Part shown: piece by piece, positions 7,772 to 16,051 of the stretch
Layout: every line of letters starts with the position of its first letter
How positions within the stretch are numbered: position 1 is the stretch's first letter
Origin: Pseudarthrobacter cellobiosi
Lineage (GTDB): Bacteria; Actinomycetota; Actinomycetes; Actinomycetales; Micrococcaceae
DNA: 64,000 nucleotides
Assembly: GCF_023913755.1 (NCBI RefSeq)
Contig: NZ_JAMXBJ010000050.1
Coordinates: 574,610-638,609, forward strand
Reading direction: 5' to 3'
The notes under the pieces: generated by a model
Database searches by the model: none
What the model saw: only the letters and a program-made list of their open reading frames with translations
Told to the model about the DNA's origin: nothing
Program-made: the position numbers and the translations under genes

Positions 7772-9903
7772 AGGGTGGTACTTTCGACGAGCACCCGCAG
7801 CACGTCTTCGCCGTAGCGTTCCAGTTTGGACGGACCCACGCCGGCCAGCGCCGCCAGTTCCTCCAGTGTGGACGGTTTGGCCTCTGCGATGGCCGTCAGC
7901 GTGGCATCGGTGAAGACCACAAACGCCGGCACCTCGGCCGCCAGTGCAATTTCCTTCCGCCACTGCCGAAGGGCATCGAACGTCTGTTCTTCGTAACTGG
8001 GAGGACAGCCGTTGCAGCGGCCCACCTTCCGTTCGGCGCCGCTGGCCAGCATGCTCCCGCAGACCCTGCAGGTGGCGGGGGCCGCCGATTTCCGGCGCGG
8101 CGCCAGCCCTTTTCCGCGGGCGCTGGAGCTGGCCACCGAGTTGGGCCGGAGCCCGTCGAGGAAGCGGGAGGGTTTGCGGTTGGCCCGGCCGCCGGGCGTG
8201 CGTGCCGTGGACCAGGAAAGCGACAGGTGCTCGCGGGCACGCGTGATGCCCACGTAAAGCAGGCGGCGCTCCTCATCCACGGCTTCGGGTGTGTCCGCAA
8301 AGGAGATGGGCATCAGGCCTTCGCAGAGGCCCACCAGGAACACAGCGTCCCATTCGAGACCCTTCGCGGCGTGAAGCGAAGCCAGTGTCACGCCCTGGAC
8401 AGTGGGAGCATGCTGCGCGAGGGACCGCTCCTGGAGTTCATTAACGAAGTCACCCAGACTGAACTGCTCGCCGCGGACGTGGACCAGTTCGTCCGCGAGC
8501 GCCACCAGCGCTGCCAGGGACTCCCAGCGTTCGCGCAGCGCGCCGCCGTTATGGGGCGGGGCGTCCGTGTAGCCCAGCGAGGCCACGATATCGCGGACCA
8601 GCTGGCCGAGCGGTTCCGGCGTCGCGGTTTCAGCAACGGCCCGGGTCGCCGCGCGCAGCTGAAGGATGGCGTCGCGCACTTCCTTGCGGGCGAAGAACCG
8701 TTCACCGCCACGGAGCTGGTAACTGATCCCGGCCGCAGCGAGCGCCTGTTCGTAAGCCTGGGACTGCCCGTTTGTGCGGAAAAGGACAGCGATCTGGCTC
8801 GCCGGAGTGCCGGCGTCGAGCAGTTCCTGGATCTTGATGGCGACCGTGGCGGCTTCGGCTTCATCGTCGGAGCACTCGGTGAACTGCGGGACGGGCCCCG
8901 CCGGCCGCTGGGCCACCAGCTGCAGCGGAGCCGCCCAGGCGGCATCGGCCACCGGCCCGCCGCCACGCCGTGCGGCCAGGAGATCGTTGGCCAGCTTGAC
9001 CACCTGCGGCGTGGAACGGTAATCCCGGATCAGTTTCACCACATTGGCCTCGGGGTACTGGGCCTTGAATCCCAGCAGGTGTTTGGGCGAAGCGCCGGTA
9101 AACGAGTAGATCGTCTGGCTCGCATCGCCCACAACGCACAGCTCGTCCCGCCCGCCCAGCCACAGCTCCAGGAGGCGCTGCTGCAGCGGCGAAACGTCCT
9201 GGTACTCATCCACCACAAAATGCCGGTACTGCTCGCGGACGGTGGCCGCGACTTTCTGGTCCTCCTGCAGGATCCCCACCGTGATCAGGAGTACGTCCTC
9301 AAAATCAATGACGTTGCGGTCGGTCTTGACGTCCTCATAGGACTGGAAGACCCGGGCGACGGCGGTGAGGTCGAACCCGCCCGGGGTTCCCCTGCCCTGC
9401 GCGTTCTCCAGGTAGTTGGCAGGGGTCAGCATGGAGACCTTGGCCCATTCGATTTCGGAGGCGAGGTCCCGGATGGACGCGCGGTCAGTGCTGAGCCGCA
9501 GGCGGCGGGACGCTTCGGCGATCATCTGGGCCTTGTGGTCCAGCAGGTTGGGCAGCGTGCCGCCGACCGCCTGCGGCCAGAAAAACTGCAGCTGCCGCAA
9601 GGCGGCGGCGTGGAAGGTGCGCGCCTGGACATTGCCCACGCCAAGGTCCCGCAGCCTGCTGCGCATTTCCGCGGCGGCCCGGGCGGTGAACGTCACGGCG
9701 AGGAGCCGCTGGGAACTGTACACCCCTGAGTGCACGCCATAGGCAATCCGGTGCGTAATGGCCCGGGTCTTGCCGGTGCCGGCACCGGCAAGGACGCACA
9801 GCGGCCCATTCAGCGTGCTGGCGACCTCGCGCTGTTCAGCGTCAAGTCCCCCAAGGATTCGTTCCTCAAGGGACTCGGCACTGTCAAAATTCTCTGTGGT
9901 CAC
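7768..9903 (-). CDS. uvrD2: ATP-dependent DNA helicase UvrD2
   Basis: Superfamily 1A 3'-5' DNA helicase of 711 residues. Walker A is GAGTGKTRAITHRIA near residue 40, Walker B is VVDEYQDVSPLQ, motif III is VVGDASQTIYSFTGA, and motif VI lies in LLYVGITRAREHLSLSWS. After the motor comes a four-Cys zinc motif (CRVCG and CNGC, about 16 residues apart) and a C-terminal HRDC domain ending in GVGPSKLERYGEDVLR. This architecture is that of mycobacterial UvrD2 rather than UvrD1. The start is GTG at 9903; no better start is visible. It is followed with a 4-bp overlap by the metallopeptidase gene, and nudC lies 71 bp upstream on the same strand. Confidence 0.95.
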   Translation of the reverse strand: MTTENFDSAESLEERILGGLDAEQREVASTLNGPLCVLAGAGTGKTRAITHRIAYGVHSGVYSSQRLLAVTFTARAAAEMRSRLRDLGVGNVQARTFHAAALRQLQFFWPQAVGGTLPNLLDHKAQMIAEASRRLRLSTDRASIRDLASEIEWAKVSMLTPANYLENAQGRGTPGGFDLTAVARVFQSYEDVKTDRNVIDFEDVLLITVGILQEDQKVAATVREQYRHFVVDEYQDVSPLQQRLLELWLGGRDELCVVGDASQTIYSFTGASPKHLLGFKAQYPEANVVKLIRDYRSTPQVVKLANDLLAARRGGGPVADAAWAAPLQLVAQRPAGPVPQFTECSDDEAEAATVAIKIQELLDAGTPASQIAVLFRTNGQSQAYEQALAAAGISYQLRGGERFFARKEVRDAILQLRAATRAVAETATPEPLGQLVRDIVASLGYTDAPPHNGGALRERWESLAALVALADELVHVRGEQFSLGDFVNELQERSLAQHAPTVQGVTLASLHAAKGLEWDAVFLVGLCEGLMPISFADTPEAVDEERRLLYVGITRAREHLSLSWSTARTPGGRANRKPSRFLDGLRPNSVASSSARGKGLAPRRKSAAPATCRVCGSMLASGAERKVGRCNGCPPSYEEQTFDALRQWRKEIALAAEVPAFVVFTDATLTAIAEAKPSTLEELAALAGVGPSKLERYGEDVLRVLVESTTL

Positions 9904-9974
9904 TTCTGCTGCTCTGTTGTTGTCGCGACTGCCACGTGCTGGCGTCTGGCCAATGGTGATGCCTGTTCCGGGAG

Positions 9975-10997
9975 TCAGGTGTCCGTGCGGTCCATGATCC
10001 GGCCGCCATACCAGTGCTCAATCAGCGAGCGTGCGATGGACAGCCTGCTGGAGATGGTGATTTCACCGGTAAGCACGGCGTCCTGGAGTTCCTCCCGGCT
10101 GAACCAGCGCGCACGGGTTACCTCCACGCCGTCGGGCTTTGCCACGGCGTCTTCGGTGATGGCGGTAAATCCAAGCATAAGGGAGGCCGGGAACGGCCAT
10201 GACTGCGAGCCCAAGTACTGGCATCCTGTGACCCGGACGCCCACTTCTTCGTGGATTTCCCTGACGACGGCCTGTTCCAGGGATTCGCCTGGTTCGACGA
10301 ATCCGGCCAGCGTGGAGTAATTCTTCGCGTCAACCGGTCCGCCTCCACCGAGCAGCAGCCGTCCGTCCGGCCCCACCACCGTGACGATGATGGCCGGATC
10401 CGTCCGGGGGTAGTGTTCCGAGCTGTCCTGGGGGCAGCGGCGGACCCAGCCGCCGGCCTCCACGGCAGTTCGGGCCCCGCAGCGGGGGCAGTGCGTATGG
10501 CCAGCGTGCCAGTTGGCGATGGCGCTGGCCTCGACGAACAACGCCGTGTCAGTGGGGTTCAGGACGGCGGCGATGTCACGGAAGCCGGCCCACTCCGAAT
10601 TGCCCGGGATTCCGGCAGTGCCTGGCTCGGCAGGTTCGGGAAGGACAACAAGGACCATTTCGGTGCCGGCGGTAAGGTCCGAGCCGTCCAGCGCGGCGCC
10701 AAGATAGATGACCTGCTCCGGGGCTGAGCCACCGTCCCGCACGTCAGCCAGCAGCTGGGCGGCTGCGGGCAGCAGGAGCTGGTTACCCTGCACCAGGGCC
10801 TGCCGCCCGGCAAGGACCACTGCCCGCGTGTGCTCGCTGTCCAGCAATTCCTCAACCATGCCTGGCCTGACACGGTCAGCGGAGCCGCGGTCCACGGCAG
10901 CCGGGAGAACCGGCAGTACGGTATCGAACAGGTGGTTGGCCGGCAGCTGGGCTGCCTGCGGCTGGTAGGCCGGTATAGCGGACTCCGCATGACTCAT
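9975..10997 (-). CDS. nudC: NAD(+) diphosphatase / RNA NAD-decapping Nudix hydrolase NudC
   Basis: Nudix hydrolase of 340 residues that cleaves NAD(H) to NMN(H) and AMP and, in the NudC family, removes NAD caps from RNA. The zinc ribbon is visible as CPRCGARTAVEAGGWVRRC at about residues 170-190. The Nudix box begins GFVEPGESLEQ and ends REIHEEVG, with all its acidic ligands present. The NudC-specific SQPWPFPxS-type segment follows as SQSWPFPASLMLGF. The ATG at 10997 is well placed. It is a neighbour of uvrD2 as in mycobacteria (Rv3198c/Rv3199c, from memory), which supports orthology. Metal-dependent, cytoplasmic. Confidence 0.95.
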   Translation of the reverse strand: MSHAESAIPAYQPQAAQLPANHLFDTVLPVLPAAVDRGSADRVRPGMVEELLDSEHTRAVVLAGRQALVQGNQLLLPAAAQLLADVRDGGSAPEQVIYLGAALDGSDLTAGTEMVLVVLPEPAEPGTAGIPGNSEWAGFRDIAAVLNPTDTALFVEASAIANWHAGHTHCPRCGARTAVEAGGWVRRCPQDSSEHYPRTDPAIIVTVVGPDGRLLLGGGGPVDAKNYSTLAGFVEPGESLEQAVVREIHEEVGVRVTGCQYLGSQSWPFPASLMLGFTAITEDAVAKPDGVEVTRARWFSREELQDAVLTGEITISSRLSIARSLIEHWYGGRIMDRTDT

Positions 10998-11165
10998 GTT
11001 TCCACCGTACTGACTCGGACTGACAATTTACATTCGGCCGGGACATTCGGCGGGACATCTGGCGTGGGCGTCCGGACAGGGTGCGGAAGCCAACTTTTGC
11101 AGCATATCTGGAGACTCGCCGCCGCACATCGTTGTCTTGGACGCCACTCAATCTACCGTGGAACG

Positions 11166-12410
11166 GTGAGAAGAAAACCGATCGAACTGGCAGCCGTGGC
11201 AACCGCGGCAGTCCCCGGGCTGACCCCAACCGCCGTTAGCTCCGCTGCGGACGATCCCGCGGATTTCGACTCCGCGCTGCTGCTGGATTCGGAAGACAAA
11301 CAGTGGCGGGTCAGGTCCCCGCGGCATGCGGAAGCCAGCGCCAGGCTCGAGACGGAGTTCCTCGTCCTCCGGGCATTCGCACCGGCCATCCGGGCCGAGC
11401 TGCCCTTCCTTATGCCCACTGTGGCCGGTAGCGTCCGGCTTGGCAACCTCAGCACCTTTGTGTACTCCCATCTGGCCGGGAGCACGCAAAGTGTGGAAGA
11501 ACTCACCGCGGGTCCGGCCGCGCTCGCCCGGGAAATCGGGACAGCGCTGGCGGCCATCCATGATCTTCCGCACTCCCTGGTCAGCAATGCCGACCTGCCC
11601 AGCTACACGCCCAACGAATTCCGCCAGCGCCGGCTCAACGAGCTCGACCAGGCGGCCACCACCGGAAAAATCCCGGCGTCGCTGCTGCTCCGCTGGGAAC
11701 ATGCCCTTGAAGACGTCTCGCTGTGGCGGTTCAACCCGTGCGTTGTCCACGGGGACCTCCATGAGGACAACCTGCTCGTGGAAAGCGGCCGCGTCACGGC
11801 CGTTACGGGCTGGACGGACCTGCGGATCGGGGATCCCGCCGACGACTTCGCCTGGCTGGTTGCCTCGAACGAACAGGATTTCGTGGATGCAGTTCTTGCC
11901 GGTTACACCGGCAGCCGCCGCGACGCCCCGGACCAGCACCTGCTACGGCGGGCTGCCCTGTCTGCCGAGTTCGCGTTGGCGCAATACCTGGTCAAGGGCA
12001 TCGCTGCCGGCGACGCGGGTATGGTTGCCGAAGCCGAAGGCATGCTGGAAACCCTCGCGGCCGACGTCGAAGAGCACGGCGGCCAGGCCATCAGTGTTGA
12101 GCCGCTGCCCGCCCCGGCTGCCCCGGCCGACGACGCCGCCCAGTCCCCGGCAGCCCATTCCCAATCGGTGGGTGTGGCCGCTGCTCCGGCGGTGACCGTC
12201 GTCCCCGTGCCCGTCCCGTCGGTGGAGCCGGTTCCTGTGGTGCCCGCAGTGGAAGTCAGCCCTATCCCGGCCGAGCCCCTCCCGTCCGACGAAGCACCGG
12301 CGGACGAAGACTCTGCAGACGAAGCACCGGCAGCCAAGCCGTCAGTACGCCCCTCCGCCGAGGACACGTCCACCGCGGCCATCAGCATCGTCGAAGTCAG
12401 GAAGCACTGA
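11166..12410 (+). CDS. phosphotransferase (APH/choline kinase-like) with altered metal-binding motif
   Basis: Protein of 414 residues with an APH-type kinase fold over the first 300. The catalytic loop VVHGDLHEDNLLVE is intact, with Asp197 in HGD. The next motif normally reads VLDWTD..GDPA, where the Asp before Trp binds metal; here it reads VTGWTDLRIGDPADDFAWL, with Gly215 in that place. The last 110 residues are an Ala/Pro/Val-rich low-complexity tail, probably disordered. I chose the GTG at 11166, directly after a poor match to a ribosome site; an in-frame ATG at 10830 would lie inside nudC on the other strand. The substrate is unknown, and nothing nearby suggests antibiotic resistance. 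It could be a weak kinase or a pseudokinase. Confidence 0.8.
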   Translation: MRRKPIELAAVATAAVPGLTPTAVSSAADDPADFDSALLLDSEDKQWRVRSPRHAEASARLETEFLVLRAFAPAIRAELPFLMPTVAGSVRLGNLSTFVYSHLAGSTQSVEELTAGPAALAREIGTALAAIHDLPHSLVSNADLPSYTPNEFRQRRLNELDQAATTGKIPASLLLRWEHALEDVSLWRFNPCVVHGDLHEDNLLVESGRVTAVTGWTDLRIGDPADDFAWLVASNEQDFVDAVLAGYTGSRRDAPDQHLLRRAALSAEFALAQYLVKGIAAGDAGMVAEAEGMLETLAADVEEHGGQAISVEPLPAPAAPADDAAQSPAAHSQSVGVAAAPAVTVVPVPVPSVEPVPVVPAVEVSPIPAEPLPSDEAPADEDSADEAPAAKPSVRPSAEDTSTAAISIVEVRKH

Positions 12411-12500
12411 CACCAGGGAGCGCTTCCAGACGTCAGGGCGCCGACCCCAGCGAGCACTGACCTCAGGGAGCAGTGACATCACGGAGCAGTGACATCGAGG
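12402..12500. repeat. degenerate 16-bp tandem repeat spanning two convergent gene ends
   Basis: Three adjoining copies start at 12452, 12468 and 12484 with the pattern GAGCASTGACMTCASGG (17 bases, sharing one base between copies). A further copy at 12402-12418 covers the stop codon of the phosphotransferase gene. A decayed copy may lie between, at 12418-12438. The last copies run through the stop codon of adnB (12479-12481). Seen directly in the sequence; no function assigned. Confidence 0.7.
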
Positions 12501-15500
12501 GCGGCGGCCACGATCTGTTCGAGCTCCTCAGCGGAGCCCAGGTCGTGCGGCCGCACCACTTGGTTGTCCGCAACATAGAAGAAGGCGGCCCTGACGTCTT
12601 CCACCGCCACGCCCTTGAGCCGGGCCCACGCCAGCCGGTACGCGGCGAGCTGCACCGACTTGGCCCGCAGCTGCGCAGCGGAGGGCCGGCGGCCGGTTTT
12701 CCAGTCCACGAGGTCCCACCTCCCGTCCGCGTCCTGGAAGACGGCGTCGATGCGCCCGCGGACCACCACGTCTCCCACGCGCGTTTCCACCGGCACTTCG
12801 ACAAATGCCGGTGACCTGTCGGCCCATTCCGAGGCTTTGAAGGTGGCCACCATGGTGTCGAGGTCGTAGGCGGCGTCAATATGGTCGTCGGAGCCGGGGG
12901 CCTCGCCGAGATCCAGCATGCCGGCTGCGCCGAAGTACTCTTCAACCCAGGCGTGGAATGCCGTTCCCTTTCTCGCCGACATGCCGGGCTCACGCGGTAC
13001 AGGCCTTCGCAGCCGGCCCACTACCCCCGCCGGGTCCTCGCCAAGATCCACCAGCGTGGACGCAGAGATGTGGCCGGGCAGATGAACGTTCTGCCCGGAG
13101 GCGCGCCTGGACCGCCGTTCCAGCAGCAAGGCAGCTTCTCTGGCCCAGCCCGCCGCATTGGCCCGGAGCCTTGGCCCGGACTCATTGGCGGATGCAGGTT
13201 CAAGAATCGGCGCAGGGTCCTCAGGAATCAAGGACTCCAAGGCTGCCCGGACGCGTGCCGCGGCGCTCTCCATGGCCAGTCGCCTGCCGGGAACAACCCG
13301 CAGGCGTTCCCCGGTCCGCGCATCAACTGGACCTTCGAGGGGGTCATAGGGCCATCTGGCCACCTCCGTTTCGCTAGTCAACGGGCTCTTTTCAGGCAGG
13401 GAGGCTTCGTCCACTGACGCCGGGTGCACCATGGCGGCACAGATTTCCGCGGCGTCCGCCGGGGCCGTGTTGGGGCCGGAGCCGACAAGCTGTTCCAGTT
13501 CAGCGAGGAACGGTGACATCTCGGCACGGCCTGCCCTGGAGCCCACCCATGCTGCGCTGGCGACCCAGAGGACGTGCTTTGCCCTGGTGTAGGCCACGTA
13601 TGCCAGACGGCGTTCCTCGCCCTCACCATGGACCTGGACGGCTGATTTGAAGTCCCTCTCGGCATCCAGCCAGCCTTTCTGGTCCGGCTGGTCAGTATCC
13701 CATTGGGGCAGATCCGAACGGTCCCCCCGCAGCGGCCACGGCAGGGCCGCCGCGCCACTGCTCCAGCGCGAATCCTTGTTGCTGGGGAAGGCGCCGGCGT
13801 TGAGGCCCGGAACAAAGACGACGTCCCATTCCAGGCCCTTGGACGCATGGACGGTCAGCAGCTGTACAGCCTCGCGGTTGATATCCGACGGCGGAGCTTC
13901 GAGGCCGTTTTCCTCGGCCGCGGCAGCTTCCAGCCAGGCAAGGAAGGCGAGGATGTCCACCCGGTGCGAGGTCCGCAGGAAGCCGGCCGCCGCGTCCTGG
14001 AAGGCGTCCAGGTTTCGGCGGGCCTGGTGGATGCTGGTTCCCGGGCGTGCTGCCACTTCGATGTCGAGCAACATGGCGCGTTCCACTACGCCGAGCAGGG
14101 TGGTGAGGTCGTCCCCGAGGTAGCCGCGCAGCTGCCTGAGTTCCGTCGAGAGCCTGCCGAGGCGGTCGCGGGCCACTTCGGTCAGCGACCGACCGTTGGA
14201 AGAGGTCCAATCTTCGCGTGGCAGCCAGTCCAGCGCTTCAACCAGGCTGGCACCGTCCGTCAGGTCGCTTTCGATGACGGCCTCGTCGGACGCGTCGGCG
14301 GCCCCGTCCTCCGGCGTGGCCGTGCCGGCGGGGCGGCCGCGACGGCGTGCGAGGTGGCTGGACCAGTCTCGGAAGGCCATCAGGTCTGCTGGCCCGATCC
14401 GCCAGCGTGCGCCGGCCAGGAGGCGCATCAGGGAGTCCGAGCGTCCGGGATCGGCAAGCACCCGGAGCGTGGCCACCAGATCAACGATCTCGGGAGTGTC
14501 GAGCAGTCCGCCGAGCCCCACGATTTCGTAGGCAATCCCCCGCGCCTCGAACTCCCGCCGGATGGTTTCCATCTGGGCGCGCCGCCGGCACAGGACAGCC
14601 AGTGCCGGCGGCACCGGTGTGCCGTCGGCCTCACGTTCAAAGTCCGTTACCCGGTACCTCATGACGTCCTCGGCAAGGGCGGCGGCTTCGTCGAGGTCTG
14701 TGCCGAAGCGGCCCAGTACCACGAGTCCATCCACTGCGAAGGGACTGGGCTGCAGCGGCGGCACAGTCGCCGCCGCGGTAGCCGTGCCCGCGGGCATTGC
14801 ACCTGCCGCGGCGGTGCCCGCTTGGGTGATGCTTTCCGCGGCGGCGCCCACACCAGCGCTGCCGGCAGGGGCCTTCTGCGCCTCGGCGCGCCCTAAGGCC
14901 TCTGACATGATGTTGGCGGCGGACAGGATGGCCCGGCCGTTGCGCCACGCCGTCGTGAGGTACGACGTAGGGGCCAGCGTGAAGCGTCCCGACCCGTCGT
15001 CCCCGTCCACGCGGACAGGGAATTCACGGACAAAGTGGAAGAGCTGACCTGCCGAAGCACCCCGGAAGCCGTATATCGACTGATTGGGGTCCCCCACGGC
15101 GGTGACCGCGTGGCCCTCGCCGAAAAGCCGCGAAAACAGGACCAACTGGGCATACGACGTGTCCTGGAACTCGTCCAGGAGCACCACTTTGTAGCGCTGG
15201 CGTTCCATGTCCGCAGCAAGGGGGATTTCCCGGGCCACACGGGCCGCAAGTGCCACCAGGTCGCCGAAGTCCAATGCCCCCCGTGACTTCTTGGCGGCGG
15301 CGTAGCGGCCCACCATGTCAGCCACGCTTGCCCTGGTGCGCAGCATCGCGGCCAGTTCACCGGCTGCCTGGGGGGCGTTTTTGTTCGCCCCGGCCACGTA
15401 GGGACGTTCTTCAAACTCAGCGAGTCGCGCCAGAAGCCAGGCCTCGACGTCGGCCGGTTCCTGCAGGTGCTCTGCGCACTCCCCCGCCAGCTGAATGACT

Positions 15501-16051
15501 GCCTTGACCAGCGTGGACTTGGCTGCCTTGAAGTGGCTGTACTCGCCGTCGAACGCTTCCACCACTTCGCTGGCGAGCTGCCAGGCCTGGGCCCCGCCGA
15601 GCAGCACAACGTCGCGTTCCACGCCCAGCCGCAGCCCGTAGTCAGAAACAATGCCGCTAGCAAATGAGTGGTAGGTGGACACCTTGGGCTCCAGGGCGTC
15701 GCTGCTGAGCAGCCCCTCGGGGAACACTTCGTGCCGTGTGTCCTGGGCAGCGACCCGCTGCAGTGCCGCCAGCTTGGCCCGGATCCGCGTGGCCAGCTCG
15801 CCTGCTGCCTTCCTGGTGAACGTAACGCCCAGGACTTCCTCAGGCCTGACCCAGCCGTTGGCAACGAGCCAGACGACTCGGTCGGCCATGGTGGCGGTCT
15901 TGCCGGAGCCCGCCCCCGCGATCACCAGCCGGGGAGCCAGGGGTGAGGAAATGATGGCGGACTGTTCGGGCGTCGGCGTGTTCTTTTCACCCAACAGCCT
16001 GGACAGCTGCTCAGGGCTGAACAGGGGCCCTGGAACGTGGGGCTGGCTCAT
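12479..16051 (-). CDS. adnB: AdnB-type helicase-nuclease subunit (UvrD/RecB-like)
   Basis: Large SF1 helicase-nuclease of 1190 residues, matching the main motor subunit of the actinobacterial AdnAB double-strand-break resection complex. Walker A is AGAGSGKTATMADRVVW, Walker B is VVLLDEFQDTSYAQ, and motif III contains VGDPNQSIYGFRGAS. Motif V/VI segments are LLTVHASKGLEWDVVF and AYTRAKHVLWV. The C-terminal PD-(D/E)xK nuclease shows FHAWVEEYFG, GRIDAVFQDADG, and WDLVDWKTGRRP with the Asp-x-Lys. An Ala/Gly/Thr-rich insert of about 45 residues lies within the motor (about 14740-14890). The start ATG overlaps the AdnA stop codon (ATGA), so 1:1 coupled synthesis is likely. Orthology to Rv3201c is inferred from order and domain layout. 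Confidence 0.9.
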   Translation of the reverse strand: MSQPHVPGPLFSPEQLSRLLGEKNTPTPEQSAIISSPLAPRLVIAGAGSGKTATMADRVVWLVANGWVRPEEVLGVTFTRKAAGELATRIRAKLAALQRVAAQDTRHEVFPEGLLSSDALEPKVSTYHSFASGIVSDYGLRLGVERDVVLLGGAQAWQLASEVVEAFDGEYSHFKAAKSTLVKAVIQLAGECAEHLQEPADVEAWLLARLAEFEERPYVAGANKNAPQAAGELAAMLRTRASVADMVGRYAAAKKSRGALDFGDLVALAARVAREIPLAADMERQRYKVVLLDEFQDTSYAQLVLFSRLFGEGHAVTAVGDPNQSIYGFRGASAGQLFHFVREFPVRVDGDDGSGRFTLAPTSYLTTAWRNGRAILSAANIMSEALGRAEAQKAPAGSAGVGAAAESITQAGTAAAGAMPAGTATAAATVPPLQPSPFAVDGLVVLGRFGTDLDEAAALAEDVMRYRVTDFEREADGTPVPPALAVLCRRRAQMETIRREFEARGIAYEIVGLGGLLDTPEIVDLVATLRVLADPGRSDSLMRLLAGARWRIGPADLMAFRDWSSHLARRRGRPAGTATPEDGAADASDEAVIESDLTDGASLVEALDWLPREDWTSSNGRSLTEVARDRLGRLSTELRQLRGYLGDDLTTLLGVVERAMLLDIEVAARPGTSIHQARRNLDAFQDAAAGFLRTSHRVDILAFLAWLEAAAAEENGLEAPPSDINREAVQLLTVHASKGLEWDVVFVPGLNAGAFPSNKDSRWSSGAAALPWPLRGDRSDLPQWDTDQPDQKGWLDAERDFKSAVQVHGEGEERRLAYVAYTRAKHVLWVASAAWVGSRAGRAEMSPFLAELEQLVGSGPNTAPADAAEICAAMVHPASVDEASLPEKSPLTSETEVARWPYDPLEGPVDARTGERLRVVPGRRLAMESAAARVRAALESLIPEDPAPILEPASANESGPRLRANAAGWAREAALLLERRSRRASGQNVHLPGHISASTLVDLGEDPAGVVGRLRRPVPREPGMSARKGTAFHAWVEEYFGAAGMLDLGEAPGSDDHIDAAYDLDTMVATFKASEWADRSPAFVEVPVETRVGDVVVRGRIDAVFQDADGRWDLVDWKTGRRPSAAQLRAKSVQLAAYRLAWARLKGVAVEDVRAAFFYVADNQVVRPHDLGSAEELEQIVAAALDVTAP

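Noticed and set aside
11166..12410. Aminoglycoside or macrolide resistance gene
   Set aside because: The fold is shared by many kinases, the metal site is altered, and no resistance or mobile context is present.
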